A stretch of DNA of 64,000 nt from Anaerorudis cellulosivorans (GTDB taxonomy: Bacteria; Bacteroidota; Bacteroidia; Bacteroidales; Dysgonomonadaceae), in contig NZ_JAPCWE010000007.1 in the NCBI RefSeq assembly GCF_025943985.1, positions 1 through 64,000 on the forward strand, read 5' to 3'. Position numbers and translations under genes: made by a program. Within the stretch, counting starts at the first letter, position 1, and each line of letters begins with the position of its first letter. A model generated the notes under the pieces. The model did not search any database. It was not told where the DNA came from and saw only the letters and a program-made list of their open reading frames with translations. This document shows, in pieces, positions 25,766 through 37,200 of the stretch.

Positions 25766-25785
25766 GCCGTAAAAACGTATTTTTG
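25755..25785 (+). promoter_or_regulatory. promoter of marC
   Basis: TTG (25755-25757), 20 nt, TATTTTTG (25778-25785): a full match to the Bacteroidetes consensus. The first T of the pair overlaps the 3' end of the glycosyltransferase gene. ATG of marC is 53 bp downstream. Confidence 0.6.
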
Positions 25786-25838
25786 TATTCAATATGTAAT
25801 TGCCGGCTTTCTTTATTCCAAATTCAAAAATTGCCTAT

Positions 25839-26435
25839 ATGTTCGGATTAAACGGAGTAGAAATAGTGAGTGCCTTTTTGGTTCTGTTTGCCATTATCGA
25901 TGTAACGGGATCGGTGCCCATTTTTCTGAATTTGAAAAGCAAAAACAAGATTATTCATCCTACCAAATCGGCTCTTTATTCGTTTTTTATCTTACTTCTC
26001 TTTCTTTTTGTCGGTGATGGGATTCTGAACTTGTTTCAGGTCGATGTATCGTCGTTTGCCGTTGCCGGAGCATTGGTCATCCTCATTATTTCCATCGAGA
26101 TGATATTGGGGGTGGAAATCTTTAAAAACGATAATCCCGACGGCGATGGTTCTTCTACGCTGGTGCCTGTGGTTTTCCCGCTGATAGCCGGACCCGGCAC
26201 ATTTACCACCCTCATTTCCATGCGGGCAGAATACCATATCATCAACATCATTATCGCCGTTGCGCTCAATATGATACTGGTTTTTGCCGTATTGCGCTAC
26301 CTGGATGTGGTGAAAAAATTGATGGGAGCCAGCGGGGTTTACATCATTCGCAAATTTTTCGGCATCATCCTCATGGCCATTTCCATACGCTTGATCACGT
26401 CGAATATGAGTGCACTCATTGCTTCTTTTTCGTAG
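25839..26435 (+). CDS. MarC family integral membrane protein
   Basis: 198 residues from ATG 25839 (MFGLNGVEIV); an earlier TTG would add 13 residues before the first membrane span. Six membrane segments, the conserved FAIIDVTGSVPIFLNL near the N-terminus and VFPLIAGPGTFTTLIS in the middle. Despite the name, MarC proteins are not proven multidrug pumps; they are treated as putative transporters (UPF0056). Monocistronic, with its own promoter. Confidence 0.88.
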   Translation: MFGLNGVEIVSAFLVLFAIIDVTGSVPIFLNLKSKNKIIHPTKSALYSFFILLLFLFVGDGILNLFQVDVSSFAVAGALVILIISIEMILGVEIFKNDNPDGDGSSTLVPVVFPLIAGPGTFTTLISMRAEYHIINIIIAVALNMILVFAVLRYLDVVKKLMGASGVYIIRKFFGIILMAISIRLITSNMSALIASFS

Positions 26436-26454
26436 TTTTTCAACAAAAAATAAG

Positions 26455-26462
26455 TACATTTG
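26455..26462 (+). promoter_or_regulatory. -7 element of the eno promoter
   Basis: TACATTTG matches TAnnTTTG, 67 bp before the enolase ATG. The -33 region is T-rich without a clean TTG. Confidence 0.4.
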
Positions 26463-26516
26463 CGAAACAAAAAACAGATAAAGGATAGTTCATTAATTTA
26501 TAAAATCAAATTATAA

Positions 26517-27812
<1,296 letters not shown>

Positions 27813-27851
27813 GAAACGGGAGGGAATCCGTTTCCTTCTTAAAGACAAAAG

Positions 27852-27878
27852 ACCACCGGCAAAATCGGTGGTTTTTTG
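27852..27878 (+). terminator. rho-independent terminator of eno
   Basis: ACCACCG (27852-27858) pairs perfectly with CGGTGGT (27866-27872) around a 7-nt loop, followed by a run of T. Confidence 0.88.
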
Positions 27879-28022
27879 TTGTCCTGATCGAAAAATCGCG
27901 TTCTTTTAAAAAGTTGAATACTTTCGTATTTTTTCCAATGCGAACATTCCACTGGGGTAAGGCGTTTTCTAATTAACCGTCTCGATTTTTTTTAAATCGA
28001 CATCATAAAAAATACGACACAT

Positions 28023-30290
28023 ATGAAAATCAAAAAAACAAACGAAATGAAAATAGCATTTATCGGAACTTATCCTCCCCGCCGCTGCGGCATCGGGACA
28101 TTTACCCATAACCTCATAAAAGCAATTGTGCAAAATACCGCAAGCAGGAAAATTACCCAACATGCCATGGTAATTGCCCTCAACGAAGATGACGCAACAT
28201 ATGATTATCCCGAAGAGGTCAACTTCGTTATCCGTCAAAATCACCAACCCGATTACATCAATGCTGCCAAATTTATTAATTACAGCGACGCCGAAGTGTG
28301 TGTGCTTCAACACGAATTCGGTATTTTTGGCGGTGACGACGGCGTTTTTATACTCCCGCTGATACACCGACTCGAAATTCCCCTCATTGTGACCTTCCAT
28401 ACTGTTTTGAAAGAACCCTCCTACACGCAGCGGGCTATAGTTGAAGAAATCGGGAAACAGGCAGCACGTATTGTTGTAATGAGTAAACGCGCGGTTCGAT
28501 TTTTGGAAGAAATCTATCATATTCCCCGCGAAAAAATTGCCATCATCGAACACGGCGTTCCCGAATTTGAGCGGATGTCGCGCCAAACAGCCAAACACAA
28601 ACACAGACTTACGGGACGAAAAGTATTGCTGACATTCGGTCTGCTGAGCCGCAACAAAGGCATCGAAACGGTAATCAATGCTCTCCCGAAGGTGGTAGAA
28701 AAACACCCCGATGTGCTTTATCTGGTGTTGGGCGCAACGCATCCCAATGTGTTAAAATACTCGGGTGAAGAATATCGCGACTATCTGCTCAGGTTGGTAA
28801 AAAAACTCGGTCTCGAAAAAAATGTCTATTTCGACAACGAATTTGTCACCGAAGAGCAACTGTTTGAATATCTTCAAGCCTGCGATATCTACATTACCCC
28901 TTATTTGAATGAAGCCCAAATTACCAGCGGAACCCTTTCGTATGCCGTAGGAGCAGGATGTGCCGTAGTTTCCACACCCTATTGGCATGCACAGGAATTG
29001 CTCGATGAAGGAAGAGGACGATTGTTCGGATTTAAAAATTCGGACGAACTTGCCGACATATTGCTCGAATTGGTTGAGGACGAAAAAAAGCTTGAAGAGA
29101 TTCGCAGAAAAGCATACGAATACGGCAAAAAAATCCGATGGCCGAAAATCGGGAAAAAGTACCTGTCGCTTTGCGAATACGTAAAAAACAACCGGGAAAA
29201 GGAAGAAAAAATAAACGAAAAACAGACAATCGATATCCGCATGTTGCCCTCTTATACGCTGGAGCACATTCGCCGACTGACAGACGATACCGGAATTGTT
29301 CAACATGCCAAGTACGGGATTCCCAACCTGAAAGAAGGGTATTGTGTGGACGATAACTCGCGAGCGTTGCTGATGACAACGATGGCTTATCGGCAAACCA
29401 AAGACAGGGAAACGCTCTCCCTTATACCGGTTTATCTGAGTTTTATTCATTATATGCAACTTCCGGACGGAAATTTCAGAAATTTTCTCAGCTTCAGCAG
29501 ACAGTATCTCGATGAAAAAGGTTCGGAAGATTCATTCGGAAGAACAGTCTGGGCACTGGGATACCTGCTGAGATTTCCACCTCATGACGCTTTCCGGCAA
29601 CTCGGAAGGGAATTGTTTTTCCGCACCGTTCCCTATTTCGAAAAAATACGAAGCATACGTGGAGCAGCCAATACCATTATCGGCATCAGCCATTATCTGA
29701 AAGGGGCACCGGACGACGAAGCGATGGTAAACCGCATGGGCAACCTTGTTTCGGTGATCACGGAATCCTATAAAAATAACAGCGGCGAAGATTGGGAGTG
29801 GTTTGAAGATGTGGTTACCTACGACAACGCCATCATTCCGCTGGCGCTGTTTTCGGCATACGAAATTACCGGCAATCGCGAATGGTTCGATATCGGACTG
29901 AAAACTACCCGCTTTTTGGAGTCGTTAACCCTGAAAACCGATTATTTCATGCCGATCGGGAACAAAAGTTGGTATAGGAAAGGCGGTAGCGTATCGGAAT
30001 ATGCACAGCAATCGATTGACGTCATGGCAATGATATTGCTTTACTATCAACTGTTTCAAATCACAAAAGAGACCGAATATTTGGAGAAAATGTTTAAGTG
30101 TTATTTGTGGTTCCTGGGCGAAAACTCGCTCCGTTTGCCGTTGTACGACCACGAAACCAAGGGATGCTGCGACGGACTGGAAGAAACGGGAATAAACCGC
30201 AATCAGGGTGCCGAAAGTACGTTGGCCTATTGGATTTCGCACCTTACCATTCTTGCAGCCCAGGAAAATGAAGCCCTTTTGTCCAGATAA
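28023..30290 (+). CDS. two-domain glycosyltransferase: GT4 fused to an (alpha/alpha)6-type domain
   Basis: 755 residues. The N-terminal half (about 8-385) is a GT-B enzyme of family GT4: IAFIGTYPPRRCGIGTF, the acceptor-side LQHEFGIFGGDDG, GLLSRNKGIETVI, and the donor-side EAQITSGTLSYAVGAGCAVVSTP with the E-x7-E-type glutamate. The C-terminal half (about 410-750) has repeated helical pairs with VDDNSRALLMTTMAY, WEWFEDVVTYDNA and NQGAESTLAYW, like glycosidase-type helical barrels. The start could also be the ATG at 28047 (MKIAFIG). It converges on a GH130 gene, and this pairing suggests mannoside synthesis and turnover. The sugar specificity is inferred, not seen. Confidence 0.82.
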   Translation: MKIKKTNEMKIAFIGTYPPRRCGIGTFTHNLIKAIVQNTASRKITQHAMVIALNEDDATYDYPEEVNFVIRQNHQPDYINAAKFINYSDAEVCVLQHEFGIFGGDDGVFILPLIHRLEIPLIVTFHTVLKEPSYTQRAIVEEIGKQAARIVVMSKRAVRFLEEIYHIPREKIAIIEHGVPEFERMSRQTAKHKHRLTGRKVLLTFGLLSRNKGIETVINALPKVVEKHPDVLYLVLGATHPNVLKYSGEEYRDYLLRLVKKLGLEKNVYFDNEFVTEEQLFEYLQACDIYITPYLNEAQITSGTLSYAVGAGCAVVSTPYWHAQELLDEGRGRLFGFKNSDELADILLELVEDEKKLEEIRRKAYEYGKKIRWPKIGKKYLSLCEYVKNNREKEEKINEKQTIDIRMLPSYTLEHIRRLTDDTGIVQHAKYGIPNLKEGYCVDDNSRALLMTTMAYRQTKDRETLSLIPVYLSFIHYMQLPDGNFRNFLSFSRQYLDEKGSEDSFGRTVWALGYLLRFPPHDAFRQLGRELFFRTVPYFEKIRSIRGAANTIIGISHYLKGAPDDEAMVNRMGNLVSVITESYKNNSGEDWEWFEDVVTYDNAIIPLALFSAYEITGNREWFDIGLKTTRFLESLTLKTDYFMPIGNKSWYRKGGSVSEYAQQSIDVMAMILLYYQLFQITKETEYLEKMFKCYLWFLGENSLRLPLYDHETKGCCDGLEETGINRNQGAESTLAYWISHLTILAAQENEALLSR

Positions 30291-30576
30291 TCTTTTACTG
30301 AAAAATAATTGCTTATGACATTGATTATCCCGATTGATTAGGAAACCCGAACCCTGTCATTGAGAAGAAATAAAAAACGGTGCGGTAAAAATATACCGGG
30401 GCGGAGCCGATTTTGCCACCAAAAACTCACTCACGAAAGACTCGCTCACGAAAGGAAACTCAATGGCATCATCGAAAAAGGATACGGGAAGGATGAAGAA
30501 ATCGACCCCAAGGTTGTCGAATGTCTGCCTCATCGATCGTTCTTATTGCAGACGACGGGCAGAAGAAAATTTCAGC

Positions 30577-32034
30577 TTAACTCATGATCTCATCCAGCAA
30601 ATCATTCAGATTAACACCGGCAAAAGTAGTGGCGAAATCGCTCATGGCATAAGGAATGATCAGTTCGCCGTTATGAACATAACTTCCGCAGGAATAAACC
30701 ACGTTGGGCACATACCCTGCACGTTCGTTTTCGGCCGGTATAAGCAACGGTTCCTTGGTGCGCCCGATAACTTGCGTCGGATCATTCAGATCGAGCAGGC
30801 AAGCACCAAGACAATATTTCCGTACCGGACCCACACCGTGGGTAATCAACAACCATCCCCTGTCGGTTTCGATGGGCGAACCCGCATTGCCTATCTGCAC
30901 CAGTTCCCACGGATAAAGCGGTTGCTGCAAAATTTCGGCATGAGACCAAACCTGCAGATTATCGGAAAACATGATGTAATTGTTGATACCGTCAATACGG
31001 CTGATCATGGCATATTTGCCATTTATTTTGCGGGGAAACAGAGCCAAATTTTTATCCACGGCATACTTACCATGCAACGGCATAATCCGGAACGAATAAA
31101 AATCCTTGGTTTCGATCAGTTTCGGAAGAATATGGTAGCCATCGTAAGCGGTATAGGTTCCATAATACGTGAAATCGCCGTTATCTTTCGTAAATTTTAC
31201 GAAACGTGCATCTTCGATCCCGTTTTTTTCGTATTGCGAAATGGGAAAAATCACCCGCTCGCTCAAATCGGTGTCTAACGAAAATCGCACTTCGGTATGC
31301 GATTCGGCAAGCCAAAGAAATTCTTCCAAGACTTTTTGCTTTTCCATCGTCAAATGATTACCTTCCCTGACTTTGTTAACGACGCTGAAAAGCTGATCAT
31401 ACGTAAACTTGTCGGGAAGCCCTTTCAAAACAAGATTGTACAACTCTTCGGCAACTTCCATATCCTTCAATTTGCTGATGAATCGCCTTTTCTCGTATAA
31501 TTTATCTTTGATTACTTCAGCCGTTCCTATATGATTTGCCGGTTCTTGTACAAGCACATTATTATCGGCATCGATGACGGCACTACGAAAAACCAACGAG
31601 GAGATATGTCCCTCACCGGTTGCACGAAGACTCAGAATAACCCGTACTTCGCCTTTTTGCAGACCACTTTGATCGATATCTTTCACTATCGATGGATTAA
31701 AAAGGGCAGCCGACTCGACGGCATATTCCATGGTAAAATAGGAACCAATGAGCAATTTCCTGATTTCGGAAATATTTTTCCCGGTATTTACCCTGTCAAC
31801 AATATATTTAACCTTCTGAAAATGTCTTTTAAAAATGCCGGTGATGCTGCGGTGACGTTTCGAAAATTCCCGAAGGGTCTGCATCAGTAGAACATCGACT
31901 TGAGCATCCGGCATGGCAAGGATATTCTTTATCAACATCTCGGCACGCTCCTCGCCATTGAAAAAAAATCGTGCAAATACCCGATTAATATCCGGATAGA
32001 TAACCGTCTCTTTTCTGTTAACCCTTAAACTCAT
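30577..32034 (-). CDS. GH130 family beta-mannoside phosphorylase or hydrolase
   Basis: 485 residues, no signal peptide, so cytoplasmic. Five-bladed propeller of GH130: GIEDARFVKF (about 272-281) with the conserved acidic residue, TAYDGYHILPKL, SRIDGINNYI, NAGSPIETDRGWLLITHGVGP and VPNVVYSCGSYVHNGELIIPYAMSD. A helical N-terminal extension of about 230 residues is present, as in the longer GH130 subfamilies that include beta-1,2-mannosidases and mannan phosphorylases. Enzymes of this family split beta-mannosides by phosphorolysis or hydrolysis; which one cannot be decided here. The gene converges with the GT4 fusion gene. Confidence 0.87.
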   Translation of the reverse strand: MSLRVNRKETVIYPDINRVFARFFFNGEERAEMLIKNILAMPDAQVDVLLMQTLREFSKRHRSITGIFKRHFQKVKYIVDRVNTGKNISEIRKLLIGSYFTMEYAVESAALFNPSIVKDIDQSGLQKGEVRVILSLRATGEGHISSLVFRSAVIDADNNVLVQEPANHIGTAEVIKDKLYEKRRFISKLKDMEVAEELYNLVLKGLPDKFTYDQLFSVVNKVREGNHLTMEKQKVLEEFLWLAESHTEVRFSLDTDLSERVIFPISQYEKNGIEDARFVKFTKDNGDFTYYGTYTAYDGYHILPKLIETKDFYSFRIMPLHGKYAVDKNLALFPRKINGKYAMISRIDGINNYIMFSDNLQVWSHAEILQQPLYPWELVQIGNAGSPIETDRGWLLITHGVGPVRKYCLGACLLDLNDPTQVIGRTKEPLLIPAENERAGYVPNVVYSCGSYVHNGELIIPYAMSDFATTFAGVNLNDLLDEIMS

Positions 32035-32225
32035 CTTCTCTTTTTTGAAGGCAAAGTTAACCCTATTACGGGAAATAACCCTATAAATCGCTTCAAAAAC
32101 GCCTCAAAACCCTCTTCATGCCGTTTTTTCGAAAAAAATCAGGGAGTAATTGCATCTCAATATTTAAAAACAGAAGAAATAAAAGGCAACAAAAAATATC
32201 CGCTAAATTTCATTCATAACAGTAA

Positions 32226-32268
32226 AATCAGCTCAACGAAAATATTCTTCGATTTCGTTGAGCTGATT
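32226..32268 (-). terminator. long perfect hairpin after susD
   Basis: A 16-bp perfect stem (32226-32241 with 32253-32268; AATCAGCTCAACGAAA and its complement) with an 11-nt loop lies 57 bp beyond the susD stop. On the minus strand it runs into TTTTAC. It separates the SusCD genes from GH130. The rest of the 290-bp gap holds nothing I recognise except a TAACTTTG (32059-32052) that could be the -7 element of the GH130 gene. Confidence 0.75.
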
Positions 32269-32324
32269 GCCACATATCTAATCTATCATGAATTAACAAT
32301 AAATAGTCAATCCAATATTATATT

Positions 32325-34247
32325 TTATTCCCAGAATGGATTTTGTTTTAAATTGGGATTTTTATCCATCTCATCTTGTGGTACGGGGAACCAATACATT
32401 TGTTTTTCGAATACCCGTTTTTGATAAGGTTTACGAACAAAAAATGCCTTGGGATCACTCTCATCATCACTCAAATTCTCTCCCAAATAATTCATTCCAT
32501 AAAACCATCCGTCTAACGTTTCTTCGCCGAGTTTCCATCTGCGAATATCATTCCAACGAATAGATGTTTCACAGTTCAGTTCGACACGTCGTTCTCTGTG
32601 TATTGCTTCGCGCATGGCATCCTGTCCTTGTGGAACAGGAATCTGATTCGCGCCATTACCATAAGTCGGGATACCGGCTCTTTCACGAATCAAATTCACA
32701 TATTTAACTATATCCGGATTTCCGGGATCCGATTCATTAAGCGCCTCGGCATAATTCAAATAAGCTTCGCCCAAACGATAAAGAATACCGGGTCGATATG
32801 GAAAAATGTTCGTTCTGCAGTTATGATCCGGATGCACTAATTTTCTTAACAAATATCCGTTTTGAGGTGCGTCATGGGTTGGTCCCCCATCCCATTCTCC
32901 GATGAGAAAACGGGTTGTACGTCCTTCTTGACGATACCACGCCCGGTTATATAACACAGAAATATAAAATCGTGGTTCACGATGACAATACATATTGTAA
33001 GTGCCTGCTAACGTGACTTGCCCTTCTTTTCCCGGTTGGTCGCCTTGACATTCAATCCATTTTGTTTTTCGTACTTCCGGTTCTGTTGAAAATCCTTTTT
33101 CACTATATCCGGAAGCCGGATCTATAACGGGTTTTGATTTATTTCCTCCCTCATAACCTAAAATGGGAGGTAATCCGTTTTCCATAAAAAATGCATCGAC
33201 CAGCGATTGGGTTATTCCATAACCACCGTTACCCGCGCATCCTCTCGGGGTGGCATGCCTGTCAAGAGACGTATAATCACAACTTGGTCTCGGAAATAAG
33301 ATTTCAGGATTGACATCCCCTTTTTTAAACATCATGTTCTGATAAGACAAAAAAGGATCGATTGTTCCGTCATCATTATACTCATAATACAATTTATGGC
33401 CTGCTGCATGAGCTGCATCGATCAGTTCTTTACATGCTTGTGCGGCTCGATCCCATTTAGTAGGATCGTAAGTTGAATTGAATAATTCCTCATCCTTCCA
33501 ATTCTTGTGATCTTTATAATCGGGATTCCCATTCACTAACGGACTGGCCGCAAATAACAACATTCTTGCTCTTACGGCCAAACACATGATAGAAGTTGCA
33601 TGACCGTATTTTTGTCGCTGGGAATACGAAGCCGGCAATACTTTTGATAATTTCAATAATTCTTGATCAACCCAATTTACAATGGTGTCATAAGGAGCCT
33701 GACCCACAAATAATTCTTCCTGCGAAATATCTGTGGCTAATATTTTGTCAGGGTTAAAAGGAACCGGTCCGTACTTCTCGAGTAGAAGTGTATAAAAATA
33801 AGCAATCAAGAAACGCGCTTCATTTTTCATGTTTTCCACATCGGCTTCAGTAACCAATTGTTTTGCATTCGGCTTTACATTCTCAATAAAAATCAACGCG
33901 CTGCGGATTCGTTTCGGTAAATCAACCCACCTGTTATCTCCGTCATAGGAAGCCGGATTCCAATTTCCAATTTGTTTAGCCACTACATCCCATCCAAATT
34001 TTTGCCAACCGGTAGATGGTGCCAAATCATCCCCTAAAGGTCCAACACCTTGGTGTGCCATATCTCGCCAGTATGGATCGGGTATTGCCGTATAAACACC
34101 GGCCAGCCAATCCTCTGTACGCGTTTTATCGCTAAAAACCAGCTCTAATGTCAACATATCGTCCGGTTTTTTATCCAAAAAGTCGGAGCAAGCTGAAAAC
34201 AACAAAACAACTGTAAAAAACAGGATATTCTTTAAATATTTCATCAT
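32325..34247 (-). CDS. SusD/RagB family outer-membrane glycan-binding lipoprotein
   Basis: 640 residues from ATG 34247; a longer frame to 34352 only overlaps the 3' end of susC and lacks a signal sequence. Lipoprotein signal LFFTVVLLFSACSDF places the lipid on Cys after SA. Typical features are the N-terminal SDFLDKKPDDMLTLE, TPR-like helices, ARFLIAYFYTLLLEKYGPVPF (about 155-175) and the C-terminal YWFPVPQDEMDKNPNLKQNP. SusD proteins cap the SusC channel and capture oligosaccharides. Starts 21 bp after susC stops. Its glycan is unknown; neighbours (GH5, GH130) hint at a beta-mannan or beta-glucan. Confidence 0.95.
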   Translation of the reverse strand: MMKYLKNILFFTVVLLFSACSDFLDKKPDDMLTLELVFSDKTRTEDWLAGVYTAIPDPYWRDMAHQGVGPLGDDLAPSTGWQKFGWDVVAKQIGNWNPASYDGDNRWVDLPKRIRSALIFIENVKPNAKQLVTEADVENMKNEARFLIAYFYTLLLEKYGPVPFNPDKILATDISQEELFVGQAPYDTIVNWVDQELLKLSKVLPASYSQRQKYGHATSIMCLAVRARMLLFAASPLVNGNPDYKDHKNWKDEELFNSTYDPTKWDRAAQACKELIDAAHAAGHKLYYEYNDDGTIDPFLSYQNMMFKKGDVNPEILFPRPSCDYTSLDRHATPRGCAGNGGYGITQSLVDAFFMENGLPPILGYEGGNKSKPVIDPASGYSEKGFSTEPEVRKTKWIECQGDQPGKEGQVTLAGTYNMYCHREPRFYISVLYNRAWYRQEGRTTRFLIGEWDGGPTHDAPQNGYLLRKLVHPDHNCRTNIFPYRPGILYRLGEAYLNYAEALNESDPGNPDIVKYVNLIRERAGIPTYGNGANQIPVPQGQDAMREAIHRERRVELNCETSIRWNDIRRWKLGEETLDGWFYGMNYLGENLSDDESDPKAFFVRKPYQKRVFEKQMYWFPVPQDEMDKNPNLKQNPFWE

Positions 34248-34267
34248 TTTTCGATTTATGTTATGTA

Positions 34268-37200
34268 TTAAAAATCTATTTCTAAACCTATGGAAGCCGA
34301 TTTCATGATTGGATACCGTAAACCATTGGAAAAACCAATTTCCGGATCCCATAAGTTGAATTTGGAGAACTGCAGTAAATTAGACCCCGCCAAAAAAATT
34401 CGTGCGCTTTTAATATAATTCGGCAATACGGTTTGTTTGGGAAAACTATAACCGATTTCAATATTTTTTAAGCGCAACATGCTCATATCTTTTAACCACC
34501 AGGTAGAAGATTGGGTGTTATTGGCATGATTATAACTCGACAAACGTGGCCAAAATACATCTTGGGAAGGATTATCCACTGTCCATCGATCCTGATAATT
34601 GTCATAAATATTTCCCATCGAACCATCCCCACTACCGGGTATAAAATTATTTCCTCCAATGATGCGATAGGTTTTCCCGTTTCCCTGAAAAAAGAAACTG
34701 AAATCGATCTGTTTATACAACACACTGGCACCAAATCCATATACAATCTGCGGATCTACGGTTCCTCCAATAGGACATTCGTCCAGTGAATTTATCAATC
34801 CGTCTTCGTTGATGTCTTTATATTTGATATCACCCGGTCTTACCGGTGCGAACGTATGTTTGGGTATGCCGGGAACCAATTCCAATTCACCGCTTTCATT
34901 CGTAACGAAGTCGTCATCCGTAAAAAGCCCGTCATCGATCAATCCGAATATCTGACCTATCGAATGTCCTGTCCGAGCCCGGTTGGTGCCAATTACACCC
35001 AAGGGTTCATCCTGCTCTGTAATCTCATTTTTGGCATAGGTAAACGTACCTCTCATTACAAACTGAAAATCTTTTGTAACTTGTTTATTCGCTGTTAATG
35101 AAATGTCAACCCCTCGATTATCTACCTTTCCATAATTGGCAAACGGTGTTTGAATAAAGCCGGCCGAAGAAGGAATAGTCCTTCGCTGCATGAATATATC
35201 ATAACGGTGATCCTTAAAACCGTCAACCTGTAACTCGATGCTATTCCACAGACCTAATTCCAGTCCTATGTTTGCCTTTTTCACTTTTTCCCAGGTAAGA
35301 TTCTGCACTCCTACTTGTCCTTCCCAACGACCTGCACGCCAATAATCATTATCAACGCCCCAGGTGTAACCTCCTGTATCTCCAATCGTTGTCAAATAGG
35401 CAAAACGATAATCTCCCCTATTCTGCCCCAACTGATCATTTCCAACCAATCCATAGGAAGCTCTTAATTTTATTTTGGAAAAAGTATTTCTATAGGGTTC
35501 CATAAACGCTTCTTCAGACAAAAGCCATCCTACTGCAACTGAAGGGAAAAAGCCAAATCGATGTCCTTTGGCAAAATTCTCCGATCCATTATATCCAAAA
35601 TTAAATTCACCCACATATTTATTATTGAAGGTGTAGGATGCCCTAGCGGCAATTCCTTGATTTCTATAAGGTAAAGCACTCCCATCCTCAAAACTTCGTT
35701 GATTATATAAAAACATTAGTCCGATAGCGTGTTTTTCATTGAAAATTTGATCATAATTTAAAGAACCTTCCAAATAGGTGCTTTTATTCCCCCATTCAGC
35801 ACTGGTACTATGACCCAAAAACAATTGCCCATATCTATAAATAACAAGGTCTAAAGATCCGTCTTCTTTTCTTCCCACTGCAGGATTATAATAATCAGGA
35901 GTTTTGCTTCGCTGAACGCCATTCCCGGAATAACGATCGAAAGAAAACAAAACTCTGGCTTTTAAACCCGGTAACAAGAATTTGAAATCCTGTTCCATAG
36001 AAGCAGAAGATTCGATTTGATTATGACTGAAAGTTTCATATCCCAATTGAGTAGCCAGTGCCCATGGGTTCGCTCTTTCGGGAACAACCGGAATTTCACC
36101 CGAAGAATAAATTGGCGGATGAACAAAAGGCGGCGTATCAAAAGCCAAACCGAATAAATCATCCACACTTTGAGGAGATCTGACTCTTTCTTGTAGATAC
36201 CCTCCAATATTCACACGGAATAAAGTGGTAGGTGTAATATTTACATCGACATTTGAGCGGACATTGTACCGATTTAATCGCGATGAAGAGTCCCACTCTT
36301 GCCTTTTATCTCGAGTAATAATCCCTTTTTCTCCGTAGTAAGACGTGACTAACGAATAACGCAGTACATCGCTTCCTCCCGAAACGGTAAAATTTGCCCG
36401 GGTATTATAACCATAGTCATCCGTAATAGCATCAATCCAATTCACATTCGGATACAACTCCGGGTCCTCACCAGTCCTATACTTTTCAATAATATCTTCG
36501 GAATAACGAGGTAGTTTTCCTTCATCAATGGCAATTTCATTTAAAAGTGACAAATATTCGGGCGAACCGATAAAAGTGGGTAATTTTCCTAATGCAGTAG
36601 CTGCTTGCTCAACCCTAACATTTATAGCCGGTTTGCCGATTTGACCTCTTTTTGTAGTAATGATAATTACTCCATTTGCACCTCTGACACCATATACCGC
36701 ACTTGCAGCTGCATCTTTTAAAATGGAAAACGATTCAATCTCGGCGGGATCGATATTATTTAATGAACGCTCTATACCATCCACCAATATCAAAGGGTTA
36801 TTGTTACCAGCAAAAGATGAAATTCCCCGAATCCAAAATTGAGAATTATCGTAACCCGGTTCACCTGATCGTTGTACACCAATGATTCCGGCCAATTGCC
36901 CTGCCAGATTGTTACTTATGGATCGTGTAGTTCCTATTTGCAATTCTTCCGGTTTAATTGTCGTAATTGAACCCACAACAGAAACCTTTTTTTGCGTTCC
37001 ATGGCCAACTACTACCACTTCTTGCAATTCACTTATATCTTCTTCCAATTGCACATCCAATATATTTCCACCTCCCACAGGTACCTCTTTTTCTTTAAAG
37101 CCGATATAAGTAAATTTTAAAACAGGCTTAGGAGTAGTCACCGAAATGCGGTACGTACCATTTACATCGGTGACCGTACCGTTAGTGGTACCCACTTCAA

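Noticed and set aside
34248-34352. N-terminal extension of SusD
   Set aside because: The extra residues derive from the overlapping 3' end of susC, and the lipoprotein signal begins at the ATG at 34247.
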